From Flavipsychrobacter stenotrophus (GTDB taxonomy: Bacteria > Bacteroidota > Bacteroidia > Chitinophagales > Chitinophagaceae), in assembly GCF_002954265.1 (NCBI RefSeq), contig NZ_PPSL01000002.1, positions 930,001 through 994,000 of the forward strand: a stretch of 64,000 nucleotides of DNA, read 5' to 3'. Shown in pieces: positions 56,666 through 64,000 of this stretch (its first letter is position 1; each line of letters starts with the position of its first letter). Under the pieces are notes generated by a model that did no database searches, was not told where the DNA came from, and worked only from the letters and a program-made list of their open reading frames with translations. The position numbers and the translations under genes were made by a program.

Positions 56666-57212
56666 ACATATATACAACACCCTTCTTTCCCCTAATTTTA
56701 TTGACCAGCATACGCGGCGCCACAAAAACAATAAATGCGGCGGCATAAAATGCAGCTACCACAGCTATAACCGGTGAAAAAGCAATAAAGGATATTACTT
56801 CAGCAAAAGTGTATTTTTTACTTTTTGAAAACTTGCTGCGGGCACATACCATAGCCACAACGGCCAGTAAAAACCATGGTAGCAGCAAGCCAGAAATGCC
56901 GGTAATTGCCGCTGCAATAAATAAACCAATAGACAAAAAAGAACAAATAACGGCAATGGTACTCCTGCGCTCCAGTTTTTCGGCTGATGGTTCCGCGATG
57001 TTTTTCGTTTTGACCGTATCTGCAATAATTGTCTGTTCTGACACAGATATAGGAAAAGCCGCCCTGGCCGGTGTGCAGGTTGCAGGCAAGATACAAGCAA
57101 TAAATGCCAGTATTAATGACAACCGTACCGTATAACGGTAGCAACATAGGTTCGTAGTGATCATAAACCAAATGTAAAAGGTCATAAACACTTTCAATTT
57201 GACATAAGTCAA
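56664..57212 (-). CDS. Membrane protein, unknown
   Basis: A 182-residue protein. The start is uncertain: ATGs at 57212, 57185 and 57161 all lie upstream of a signal-like hydrophobic stretch (LSLILAFIACILPATCTPARA). A polar segment (about residues 55-80) is followed by membrane helices at about 85-108, 110-122 and 138-166. The C-terminus is basic (NKIRGKKGVVYM). No family is recognised. It converges on glyS. Confidence 0.55.
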   Translation of the reverse strand: MTYVKLKVFMTFYIWFMITTNLCCYRYTVRLSLILAFIACILPATCTPARAAFPISVSEQTIIADTVKTKNIAEPSAEKLERRSTIAVICSFLSIGLFIAAAITGISGLLLPWFLLAVVAMVCARSKFSKSKKYTFAEVISFIAFSPVIAVVAAFYAAAFIVFVAPRMLVNKIRGKKGVVYM

Positions 57213-57378
57213 ATTCAGATTGCGGTCTATTAGCCCTTTACCATACCTAAACAGGATACAGGGCTGTTTTGTTTACAATAAGTTGATATTCATGTTCTGT
57301 GTCATTGATGTAGCAGGTTTACAAATAATGCATTAGTTTTATGACTGCAACAGAACATCTTATACTTAAATTTTAGTT

Positions 57379-59040
57379 ATGGCTCCGGAAAATGTAAATA
57401 TTATATCGTGGTGGGAAGAACAATCATTCCCTGGTAAAGATTTATTTAAACTGGATGAAGACGGTACCGTTACCCTTACACCTACCGCATTGGTAAAGGA
57501 GCGCGAGATAGCGGTGGTCACCATTGATAATGCAGAAACCGTATTGAAGAATCTGCAGGAAAAATTTGAGGAGATGCAGTCGAGAGTGCGGGAAGCGGAG
57601 ATAGAGTGGATGGCGGCAACTGATAAAAGCAAAATGGCCGATAAGATAGAGCAGCTGAAAGGCCTCATCAATAGCACTGTAGCCATAGGTGATTTTGAAA
57701 AGGCAGCCCAGCTCGTTAACGACTGGGAGTCTTCTATAAAAAAAGCATCTGATGAAAATGTTGCTGCAAAGAAGGCTTTGGCAGAACTGGCCGAAAGCCT
57801 CGCAGACAGCACTGAGTATAAAGAAACATCACAGGCATTTAAAGATATTACCGAAAAATGGCGCCTGTCGGGCTTCCTGGATAAGAGCCGCAACGACATG
57901 TTGTGGAAGCGTATAGAAAACGCACGCAAAAAATTTCAGGACAGGAAACGCGATTTTCATGATGAAGAAGAAAAAGATCTGCTGGTAACACTAGACCTCA
58001 AGATAGAAATAGCTGAACTGGCTGAATCGCTGCAAAACTCTGAAGAGTGGAAAAGCGCCACGGAGGCATATCATGAACTAACTGAACGATGGAAGTCGAC
58101 AGGGCGCACTATACATAAGCGCAATGAAGAATTGTGGCAGCGTATAATGACTGCCAAGAACATATTTTTTGACCGGAAGAAGGCCCACTTTGCACAGATA
58201 CAGGTAGAGCAGGAAGCCAATCTGATCATTAAACTGGAGCTTGCCGAAAAGGCTGAGGCATTGGCCAACAGTACAGACTGGAGCGCCACAGCCACAGCAA
58301 TGGGCGCTCTCAAAGAGCAGTGGAGAAACACAGGCCGCGTGCCGCATGAAAAGGCAGATGAGCTCAATAAGCGATTCAATGATTCGGTAGAAACCTTCTT
58401 TGATGCGCGCCGCAAACATACCGAGGCAATACGTGTTACACAGGAGCAGAACTACGCATTGAAGTCGGAATTATTACAGAGAGCGGAAGAGATAAAAGAT
58501 TCTAACCGCTGGGGAGAAACGACGGTAGAAATGAATCGCCTGTTTGACGAGTGGAAGACCATAGGCCCTGTACCGCGTGAACATAACACCACTATATGGG
58601 ATGCCTTTATGGGTGCGCGTAAACATTTCTTCCAGCGCAAAGATGCCGACAGAGATCAGCGCAAACAACAGTTTGATGCACAGAAAGCGGCCCGCGAAGA
58701 ACAAGACATTGCCTATAAGAAAGAGCGTGAAGCACAAGAAATAGCATCGCGTAAAACCCGCATAGAACAAGCACACAAAACCATAGAAGCAGCACATACC
58801 GAGATAAAGGAAGAAGAGGAAAAGCTGGCCGACTTTAAGAATGCTATTGAGAATATAACACCGGGTAAAAAGGCAGAAGAGCTGCGTACGCACCTGGCAG
58901 CACTCATAGAAGAAAGCACTAAACACCTTGATCGCCTGAAAAAGAAAGTGGTGACCGTAACTGAAGACATGAATAAAATAATAGAGAAAGAACAACAGAA
59001 AGAAAAGGAAGAAGCCAATGCCGAACAAGCTGCAAGCTAA
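57379..59040 (+). CDS. DUF349 repeat protein
   Basis: A 553-residue, strongly charged protein. Residues about 135-430 hold four tandem repeats of about 74 residues, each ending in a segment like WRLSGFLDKSRNDMLWKRIENARKKF or WKTIGPVPREHNTTIWDAFMGARKHFF, the DUF349 signature. A C-terminal coiled coil (about 430-540) rich in Glu, Lys and Ala follows. It is soluble. DUF349 repeats are helical bundles; some members act in septum placement or envelope stability, but the role here is not known. A strong terminator follows. Confidence 0.9.
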   Translation: MAPENVNIISWWEEQSFPGKDLFKLDEDGTVTLTPTALVKEREIAVVTIDNAETVLKNLQEKFEEMQSRVREAEIEWMAATDKSKMADKIEQLKGLINSTVAIGDFEKAAQLVNDWESSIKKASDENVAAKKALAELAESLADSTEYKETSQAFKDITEKWRLSGFLDKSRNDMLWKRIENARKKFQDRKRDFHDEEEKDLLVTLDLKIEIAELAESLQNSEEWKSATEAYHELTERWKSTGRTIHKRNEELWQRIMTAKNIFFDRKKAHFAQIQVEQEANLIIKLELAEKAEALANSTDWSATATAMGALKEQWRNTGRVPHEKADELNKRFNDSVETFFDARRKHTEAIRVTQEQNYALKSELLQRAEEIKDSNRWGETTVEMNRLFDEWKTIGPVPREHNTTIWDAFMGARKHFFQRKDADRDQRKQQFDAQKAAREEQDIAYKKEREAQEIASRKTRIEQAHKTIEAAHTEIKEEEEKLADFKNAIENITPGKKAEELRTHLAALIEESTKHLDRLKKKVVTVTEDMNKIIEKEQQKEKEEANAEQAAS

Positions 59041-59063
59041 ATACACTTTCTTATAAAATTATA

Positions 59064-59088
59064 AATGCCCGGCAATGCCGGGCATTTT
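59064..59088 (+). terminator. Terminator of the DUF349 gene
   Basis: AATGCCCGGC and GCCGGGCATT form a perfect 10-bp stem with a 3-base loop, followed by T. Confidence 0.9.
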
Positions 59089-59155
59089 GGTGACAAGTGG
59101 CTGGCCCTTTGTCTGTCTTACACTTAATACCTAATTTTGATAAAAATTGTGCGAT

Positions 59156-59383
59156 ATGTCACAGGTAATAGATAACGAATTACAGCGGTACATAACATTA
59201 CTTAACCTTAGTCAGAAAAAATCTATTCTGGCCGTGATCAAAACTTTTCTTCCGTCAATAGAAAAGAATGAAAGAATAAGCAGGGAGCAATACAATATTG
59301 AGATTGCAGAAGCAGAGCAGCGAATGAATGGCGGTGATTTTTTGACACAGGAGGATGTTGAAAAGGAAGTAGCAAAATGGTAA
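59156..59383 (+). CDS. Orphan antitoxin-like protein
   Basis: Start ATG 59156 (MSQVIDNELQRYI) is preferred over the one three codons upstream. The 75-residue protein has a helical N-terminal half (LLNLSQKKSILAVIKTFLPS) and the C-terminal pattern RISREQYNIEIAEAEQRMNGGDFLTQEDVEKEVAKW, typical of Bacteroidota antitoxins that precede a ParE/RelE toxin. The expected toxin start would be at about 59380 (ATGGTAAGC), but that frame stops after four codons. So the toxin has been lost or the antitoxin is solitary, as at 15905. Confidence 0.65.
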   Translation: MSQVIDNELQRYITLLNLSQKKSILAVIKTFLPSIEKNERISREQYNIEIAEAEQRMNGGDFLTQEDVEKEVAKW

Positions 59384-59444
59384 GCCAGTAAAAGTACGGT
59401 ACGCGCTACCAGTAAGATTTAAGTGATGTCTTGATAAAACACCA

Positions 59445-61130
59445 TTACTCCACCCTGACCAGATAATACTTCTTCGTGGCCTTACTCCTGGTGTTGGGAT
59501 TAAGAAACTCGGGTGTAAGCTCGCTTACTTTAAACAGATCCCCTTGTAGCAGGGTGGTGTATTTATAGTTATTGCGTTGCAGGTCGGTAATACCCTCTTC
59601 CATGGTGAGGATGTATTTTCTGCCGGCAATATCGGGGAGTGAGTCGCTGCCGGTGAGCATGGCCTGAGCGTAAAAGTCGAGGGAGTTTAGTGGGTCGCGG
59701 GTCTTGTAGGTGGCTATCTCATTGGCGGGTAGCTTATGCTCCAGTATATACCTGCCGGCTTGCGGCCCTACCTGATAGGTGAGCAGTTGGTAGTAAACAA
59801 AATTGGTGAGGAATACGTTAGCTATGATCATGCCTATGGCCGGTATCAACAGTAGTTTGCCGGTGGGCTTAATTACAAAGGCTATGTAACATAAAATGGC
59901 AACGCCTGCTATCCACAATATCAATGCGGGAATGCCAGATGGGAAGATATACGTGACCAGGTATAGTACCAGCCCAAAGATGAGTACTACAATGGTCATG
60001 AGAAATGGCTGTAATATCTTGAAGATAGCCTTGTATTGTTGTTGATCAAGAAATGCGGCGATAGCTGCCGCAACAATAATAGCAGCCAATGGAAAGGCTA
60101 CAAATATATAGTGTGGTAGCTGGTATGCCGATGAACCTAAAGCCAGATAAGCCAGTAAAAAGCCACCTGTACTTATCCATTCCTGGTGGGGTTGTAGCCT
60201 GAATTTCTGCTTGAAAAGAGTGACTACATTGGCAATGATTACAGGCACTAGTACAAACACCCATGGCAGGAACGACCACAGCATATTCAGCAACAAAAAG
60301 CTGATGTCTGCACCATTCTTCCACGGGCTTTCACCTGTTATTCTGCCAAAGCTTTGCGACCAGTAAAAGAACCGCAAGCCCGACACATGTTGCTGACCAT
60401 TCACTACTTTATCGGGCTGCATATCAAACTGCTGATACAGACCAATACTCATGGGCAATAACACTATGGCTATGATCACAATGCCCAACAGGTAGGCAGG
60501 GTTGAAGAACTTCTTCCATTCGCGCTTTAATGCCCAGTCTGTAGCAAAGCTGAACACAGGCACCATCAATGCTATTGGCCCCTTGGTCATCATGCCAAAA
60601 CCAATGGCTACAAAGCCCAGGTACAGATACTTATAACTGCGGGTCACATCCCACTCTTTTATCAGCCATATACTGGTTACCACCCAGCTAAGCAATATGG
60701 TGTCGCAGCGCACATCATTGGTCATCAGGAACATGCCCTGGCAGGTGGCCAGTATAAGTGCGGCTGCGCGAGCGGTATTTTCATTGTAGAGGAGTTTGGT
60801 AAGTCTGTAAGTAGCATAGAGTGCCCATAGTGCAAACAAAATAGAGGGGAGCTTGTAGCTAAAATTACTCACCCCGAATATTTTCATGCTCAGCGCACTT
60901 ATCCATATCAGGAAGGGTGGCTTGTCGAGGTACTCCTGACCGCGGTCGTATAGTTGCAGCCAGTTGTGGCTGCTCAGCATTTCACGGCTCATACTGGCGT
61001 ACTGCGATGCATCTATATCCATCGTGTCCACCCTTACTGCGATGAAGTAGAGTATGGTAATAACTATAAATATCCAGAATGGAATCTTCGGCATAAGTAA
61101 GAAATATATCACGGGGAGGTAATAAAACAA
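59445..61130 (-). CDS. ArnT/PMT-like membrane glycosyltransferase (GT39/GT83 type)
   Basis: The 561-residue protein has about 11 membrane helices. After the first helix comes the DE-like motif region DTMDIDASQYASMSREML, which in this class holds the catalytic acid in the first periplasmic loop, then LDKPPFLIWISALSMKIFG. A C-terminal soluble part (about 470-561) follows. It should move a sugar from a polyprenyl-phosphate donor to lipid A, protein or another envelope acceptor. The start could be the first ATG or the one at 61094 (MPKIPFWIF). It is divergent from the epimerase gene. Confidence 0.85.
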   Translation of the reverse strand: MFYYLPVIYFLLMPKIPFWIFIVITILYFIAVRVDTMDIDASQYASMSREMLSSHNWLQLYDRGQEYLDKPPFLIWISALSMKIFGVSNFSYKLPSILFALWALYATYRLTKLLYNENTARAAALILATCQGMFLMTNDVRCDTILLSWVVTSIWLIKEWDVTRSYKYLYLGFVAIGFGMMTKGPIALMVPVFSFATDWALKREWKKFFNPAYLLGIVIIAIVLLPMSIGLYQQFDMQPDKVVNGQQHVSGLRFFYWSQSFGRITGESPWKNGADISFLLLNMLWSFLPWVFVLVPVIIANVVTLFKQKFRLQPHQEWISTGGFLLAYLALGSSAYQLPHYIFVAFPLAAIIVAAAIAAFLDQQQYKAIFKILQPFLMTIVVLIFGLVLYLVTYIFPSGIPALILWIAGVAILCYIAFVIKPTGKLLLIPAIGMIIANVFLTNFVYYQLLTYQVGPQAGRYILEHKLPANEIATYKTRDPLNSLDFYAQAMLTGSDSLPDIAGRKYILTMEEGITDLQRNNYKYTTLLQGDLFKVSELTPEFLNPNTRSKATKKYYLVRVE

Positions 61131-61173
61131 CGCATACCCGTCCCGTTTGCAAAAATAGTTGCAATTTTATCGA

Positions 61174-62202
61174 ATGTTGCAATTAAAATATCAGTCTTTC
61201 GAACTGGCTTTCCAATATCCGTTTACCACACATAAAGGCACCAAGACCCATCAGCCCACGCTCATTACCTCATTAGGACTGGCAGGAATGACCGGCTATG
61301 GCGAGGCTCCGGCCATCAGCTATAACAATGTTACGGTGCCTGATATGATCGCCTCTTTAGAGGCAAAGCGCGGATTGATAGAGCGTTATGCATTGATAGA
61401 TCCGCAACGTTTCTGGCATTTCCTGCATCACCTTATTCCCGGCCAGCACTTCCTTATTTGCGCCCTCGATATGGCAGGATGGGACCTTTTCGCACAAATG
61501 CGCCGTATGCCGCTGTATCACCTGCTGGGCATCAAGTGGGAGAACTTACCCGTTACCGATTACACCATTGGCCTGGATACTGCAGAAAACATGATCGCCA
61601 AAGTGCAGGCACACCCCTGGCCTGTTTATAAAGTAAAGGTGGGTGAGCCCAATGATATAGACAAACTGCGCGCCTTGCGCCTGCATACTGATGCCCCCTT
61701 TCGGGTAGATGCCAATGAAGGGTGGACATTTGATGAGGCCAAACAATTACTCCCCGAGTTGCAGCAACTGGGCGTAACCCTTGTAGAACAGCCCCTCATC
61801 CGCACCGAACTGGAAGCCATGAAGGAGCTTAAAGCACTATCGCCATTACCGCTATATGCCGATGAAAGCTGCCAGACCGAAGATGATGTAAAGAAATGTG
61901 CAGAAGGTTTTGACGGCATCAATATAAAGCTGACCAAGTGTGGCGGCATTACCCCCGCTATGCGCATGATCAAAGAAGCCCGTTCTTTAGGCCTACGAGT
62001 AATGATGGGCAATATGAATGAGAGCACCGTAGGCACCGCCGCCATTGCTACACTGATGCCACTGCTCGATGAAGCAGATGCAGATGGGCCGCTCCTGTTG
62101 AAACAAGATCTTGCCGAAGGCCTTACTTACGACAATGGCCATATAAAACTCGCCAACCGTGCCGGGTTGGGCGTGAGGTTTACGGGGTTGAGGGATAATT
62201 AA
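61174..62202 (+). CDS. Dipeptide epimerase of the enolase superfamily (L-Ala-D/L-Glu type)
   Basis: Start ATG 61174 (MLQLKYQSFEL) is used; the frame opens 15 bases earlier. The 342-residue protein has the capping domain (about residues 1-120) and the barrel with YKVKVGE (catalytic Lys), RVDANEGW (metal Asp), EQP (metal Glu), ADESC (metal Asp) and NIKLTKCGG (second catalytic Lys). This pattern fits dipeptide epimerases, which act in murein-peptide recycling, but substrate specificity is not proved. It is one gene between a divergent and a convergent neighbour. Confidence 0.9.
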   Translation: MLQLKYQSFELAFQYPFTTHKGTKTHQPTLITSLGLAGMTGYGEAPAISYNNVTVPDMIASLEAKRGLIERYALIDPQRFWHFLHHLIPGQHFLICALDMAGWDLFAQMRRMPLYHLLGIKWENLPVTDYTIGLDTAENMIAKVQAHPWPVYKVKVGEPNDIDKLRALRLHTDAPFRVDANEGWTFDEAKQLLPELQQLGVTLVEQPLIRTELEAMKELKALSPLPLYADESCQTEDDVKKCAEGFDGINIKLTKCGGITPAMRMIKEARSLGLRVMMGNMNESTVGTAAIATLMPLLDEADADGPLLLKQDLAEGLTYDNGHIKLANRAGLGVRFTGLRDN

Positions 62203-62211
62203 ATTAAAAAA

Positions 62212-62236
62212 GGGTGCCTCTTATTCAGAAGCACCC
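62212..62236. terminator. Hairpin between convergent genes
   Basis: GGGTGC (62212-62217) and GCACCC (62231-62236) form a stem with a 13-base loop. On the minus strand it is followed by TTTTTT, so it best serves the secreted-protein gene ending at 62273. Confidence 0.6.
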
Positions 62237-62272
62237 CGGGTAAAGACGTCTCTCGTTCTAAACCCTCAAAAA

Positions 62273-63403
62273 TTATCCTTTCACAAAACGCACCACATGC
62301 GTATTGATACCATCATTGTATTGAATAAGGTAAATACCCGCCTGCAATGCGCTTACATCTATTGCATTGGTGTTAGCTATTCCTCCTGCCGCCAGCAATG
62401 TTCTGCCGGTCACATCTACTATCTGTAATGATGCGTTGCCATTTACTATGCCGTTTACCTGCACGGTAAGTGTATTGCTTACAGGGTTAGGGTACACACT
62501 AAGCAATGCTTCCTGCGCTTCGGTAACATCGTTGATACCCACACTTGTCGTGAATTTCTTATTTACCCATGCAGAGAATGAACCGGCTCCGCAGCTGTCA
62601 CGCACATGTGCATAATAAATAGTGCCCGCAAGCAGTCCCGATGCATTGGCGCTGGTAGCTGTAGTGTTAGTGCCTGACGTAGTTGGTGATGCCACAGTAG
62701 TATTAACTATATACTGGTATCCTGCCGATCCTGTTACAGCTGTCCAGGCCATATGTGCTGTAGTGCCCGTAATAGATGATAGTGTTAATCCGGTAACCGT
62801 ATCGCAGGTGGCAACTGAACCTACCAGATTTACATTGTAGTCTTCAGTTTCTCCCCAGTCAAATGATCCCGTAGCATCAGCCGTACACGGTGTGGCATTG
62901 GTGGAACCAAGTGTCCATGTATAATTATCGTCTTCAAATACCATTACGCGCATCCTGGTAACACCTGCTGCTGCGGTAGTTGGTATGGCTACGGTAGCAG
63001 TTGCCGGGTTAGGTATGGTACCTGCGCCGTTGATGGTATATTGCAATATTCTTTCGCCGGCATCAGTAAAATCATTATTATGATTAAAATCTATGTACAC
63101 CGCAACAAAGTGTATCGTTGTTCCTCCGTCGTGTGTTATTGACAATAGGTAGCTGCTGCCTTTGGTAAGATTAGGCGCTGTTATAGTGTTGTAATAAGCA
63201 TAGTGCGCTCCGGCATATTGTGTGCTCCCGCTGGTATTATTCAGCGTACCCAGGGTAACATTGGATATATGATGATCTACGGCAAATCCTGCGGCATCAT
63301 CATAACCGGCAGCGCAATAGGGAGAAGGAGAGGTGATCTGTCCGCACACAACCTGGGATAATAGCATAGATCCCGCCAACAACAAAAGGTGTAATTTTCT
63401 CAT
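62273..63403 (-). CDS. Secreted GEVED/fibronectin III protein with type IX sorting domain
   Basis: The 376-residue protein has a signal peptide (about residues 1-21), a GEVED-type domain (about 30-195; VYIDFNHNNDFTDAGERIL, then SFDWGETEDYNVN), a fibronectin type III domain (about 200-290; LTLSSITGTTAHMAWTAV) and a C-terminal type A sorting domain (about 300-376; LSVYPNPVSNTLTVQVNG ... GIYLIQYNDGINTHVVRFVKG). It would be exported by the type IX system to the surface or outside. No enzyme domain is seen. It stands alone. Confidence 0.9.
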   Translation of the reverse strand: MRKLHLLLLAGSMLLSQVVCGQITSPSPYCAAGYDDAAGFAVDHHISNVTLGTLNNTSGSTQYAGAHYAYYNTITAPNLTKGSSYLLSITHDGGTTIHFVAVYIDFNHNNDFTDAGERILQYTINGAGTIPNPATATVAIPTTAAAGVTRMRVMVFEDDNYTWTLGSTNATPCTADATGSFDWGETEDYNVNLVGSVATCDTVTGLTLSSITGTTAHMAWTAVTGSAGYQYIVNTTVASPTTSGTNTTATSANASGLLAGTIYYAHVRDSCGAGSFSAWVNKKFTTSVGINDVTEAQEALLSVYPNPVSNTLTVQVNGIVNGNASLQIVDVTGRTLLAAGGIANTNAIDVSALQAGIYLIQYNDGINTHVVRFVKG

Positions 63404-63656
63404 CTGAACTGTTTGTTTTAAATCAATTGGTTTTAAAAATTATAAGATGTTTTCCCCGATACAAATTTTCAGGTCGGGCAAATGTATCTTTACACCGCGC
63501 TGTATTCCTAATATAGATGGGGTACAATAAGGGGTACAATGTCTTTTTTAATAACTTTTGGTTATTAATAGACGCCAAAGAATCTGCGAAGGCTCGTCTT
63601 TTCGTTTTAATTTCACTTTTCTGTTTAGATCGAATAGTATTTTCAGACTACACGCA

Positions 63657-64000
63657 ATGACGTCATTCTGCCGGGTACGCCCTATATTTTTACTCATTTG
63701 TTTACTAATGGTTCTGTTTTCCTGCAAAGAAAATGGTAGCACACGCAAGGGCGTGGCACCTATTCGTCTCGCAGATTTTGATACATCGAGTCCTGTAAAA
63801 ACGTATGAAAAGATCAGGACGCATAACAAGAAAGAGATAGATAGTTTTTATATGCGTTTGGGTGCAGTACTCACTGAGCAGAACAGATACCCCGAATTAT
63901 TGAAACACCTGGATTATTACCAAAAGCTAAACGGACTAGATCAATACTCGGTAGCGTTTATATTAAAGGGAAGAGGATATGCCTATAACTATGTTGCGGA
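63657..64000 (+). CDS. Lipoprotein with helical (TPR-like) repeats, partial
   Basis: ATG 63657 opens a frame that runs off the right edge (114 codons visible). It starts MTSFCRVRPIFLLICLLMVL, with lipobox VLFSC (cysteine 23), then a linker and helices (about 45-114) including SFYMRLGAVLTEQNRYPELL and HLDYYQKLNGLDQYSVAFIL, as in tetratricopeptide repeats. Proteins of this layout in Bacteroidota often go on to a transmembrane helix and a signalling domain, but that part lies outside the window. Confidence 0.7.
   Translation, partial: MTSFCRVRPIFLLICLLMVLFSCKENGSTRKGVAPIRLADFDTSSPVKTYEKIRTHNKKEIDSFYMRLGAVLTEQNRYPELLKHLDYYQKLNGLDQYSVAFILKGRGYAYNYVA

Overview
The window reads as chromosome of a Bacteroidota bacterium, most likely of the Chitinophagaceae/Chitinophagales. 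Two proteins carry Por (type IX) secretion C-terminal sorting domains, there are two large outer-membrane beta-barrel receptors of the TonB-dependent type, a lipid A gene (lpxB), many small lipoproteins, DUF4197/DUF4476/DUF5723/DUF2752/DUF349/DUF6728-like families typical of the phylum, and several -7 boxes of the form TAnnTTTG. There is no prophage and no CRISPR array. Most genes are housekeeping or envelope genes; the unusual material lies in regulatory and intergenic DNA.

Layout. 0-6.2 kb: an ECF sigma factor between two membrane proteins, a hypothetical gene, DUF4197, a TonB-type receptor and a DinB-like protein. 6.2-7.7 kb: a gene-free composite repeat. 7.7-18.3 kb: uvrA, small membrane proteins and lipoproteins (including two diverged paralogues and a frameshifted TM2 gene), a RhlE-type helicase, an orphan antitoxin, msrB and radA. 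18.3-27.6 kb: a predicted small RNA, an M3 oligopeptidase, a second frameshifted gene, YceI, a DUF5723 outer-membrane protein and a NagZ-like/beta-lactamase fusion. 27.6-28.5 kb: the composite repeat again, inverted. 28.6-34.4 kb: a UvrD-type helicase fused to an Fe-S nuclease, a 38-residue membrane peptide, an MntR-like repressor, a pentapeptide-repeat protein and a WYL regulator.

34.4-36.3 kb is the most interesting part. Between the WYL gene and a divergent SPFH/Band-7 (slipin-like) gene lie about 790 bases without a credible gene. They contain the two halves of a tRNA in permuted order (anticodon-stem 3' strand, T arm, acceptor 3' strand, short linker, acceptor 5' strand, D arm, anticodon-stem 5' strand), with stems that pair across the halves, a 12-bp hairpin upstream and a terminator downstream. 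This looks like the tRNA-like RNA reported to accompany SPFH modules in RNA-repair systems, here without a ligase nearby.

36.4-41.9 kb: a second receptor, a BlaR1-like M56 protease with its BlaI repressor, and a luciferase-like oxidoreductase. 42.0-45.7 kb: a Crp/Fnr regulator followed by a compact sulfane-sulfur set (two DUF2892, DUF6132-like, two single rhodaneses, OsmC, a rhodanese-thioredoxin lipoprotein, a half-length TSUP transporter); two promoters in it share an operator at identical spacing. 45.7-46.8 kb: an intergenic region with two elements built from 7-mers repeated every 10 bp. 46.8-64 kb: an NHL-repeat secreted protein, tRNA-Ala, lpxB, polysaccharide genes, glycyl-tRNA synthetase, a DUF349 protein, an orphan antitoxin, a GT39-type glycosyltransferase, a dipeptide epimerase, a GEVED/FnIII secreted protein and a partial lipoprotein.

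Functions are inferred from recognisable motifs and family memory; no searches were run. Structure claims for the RNAs come from hand pairing.
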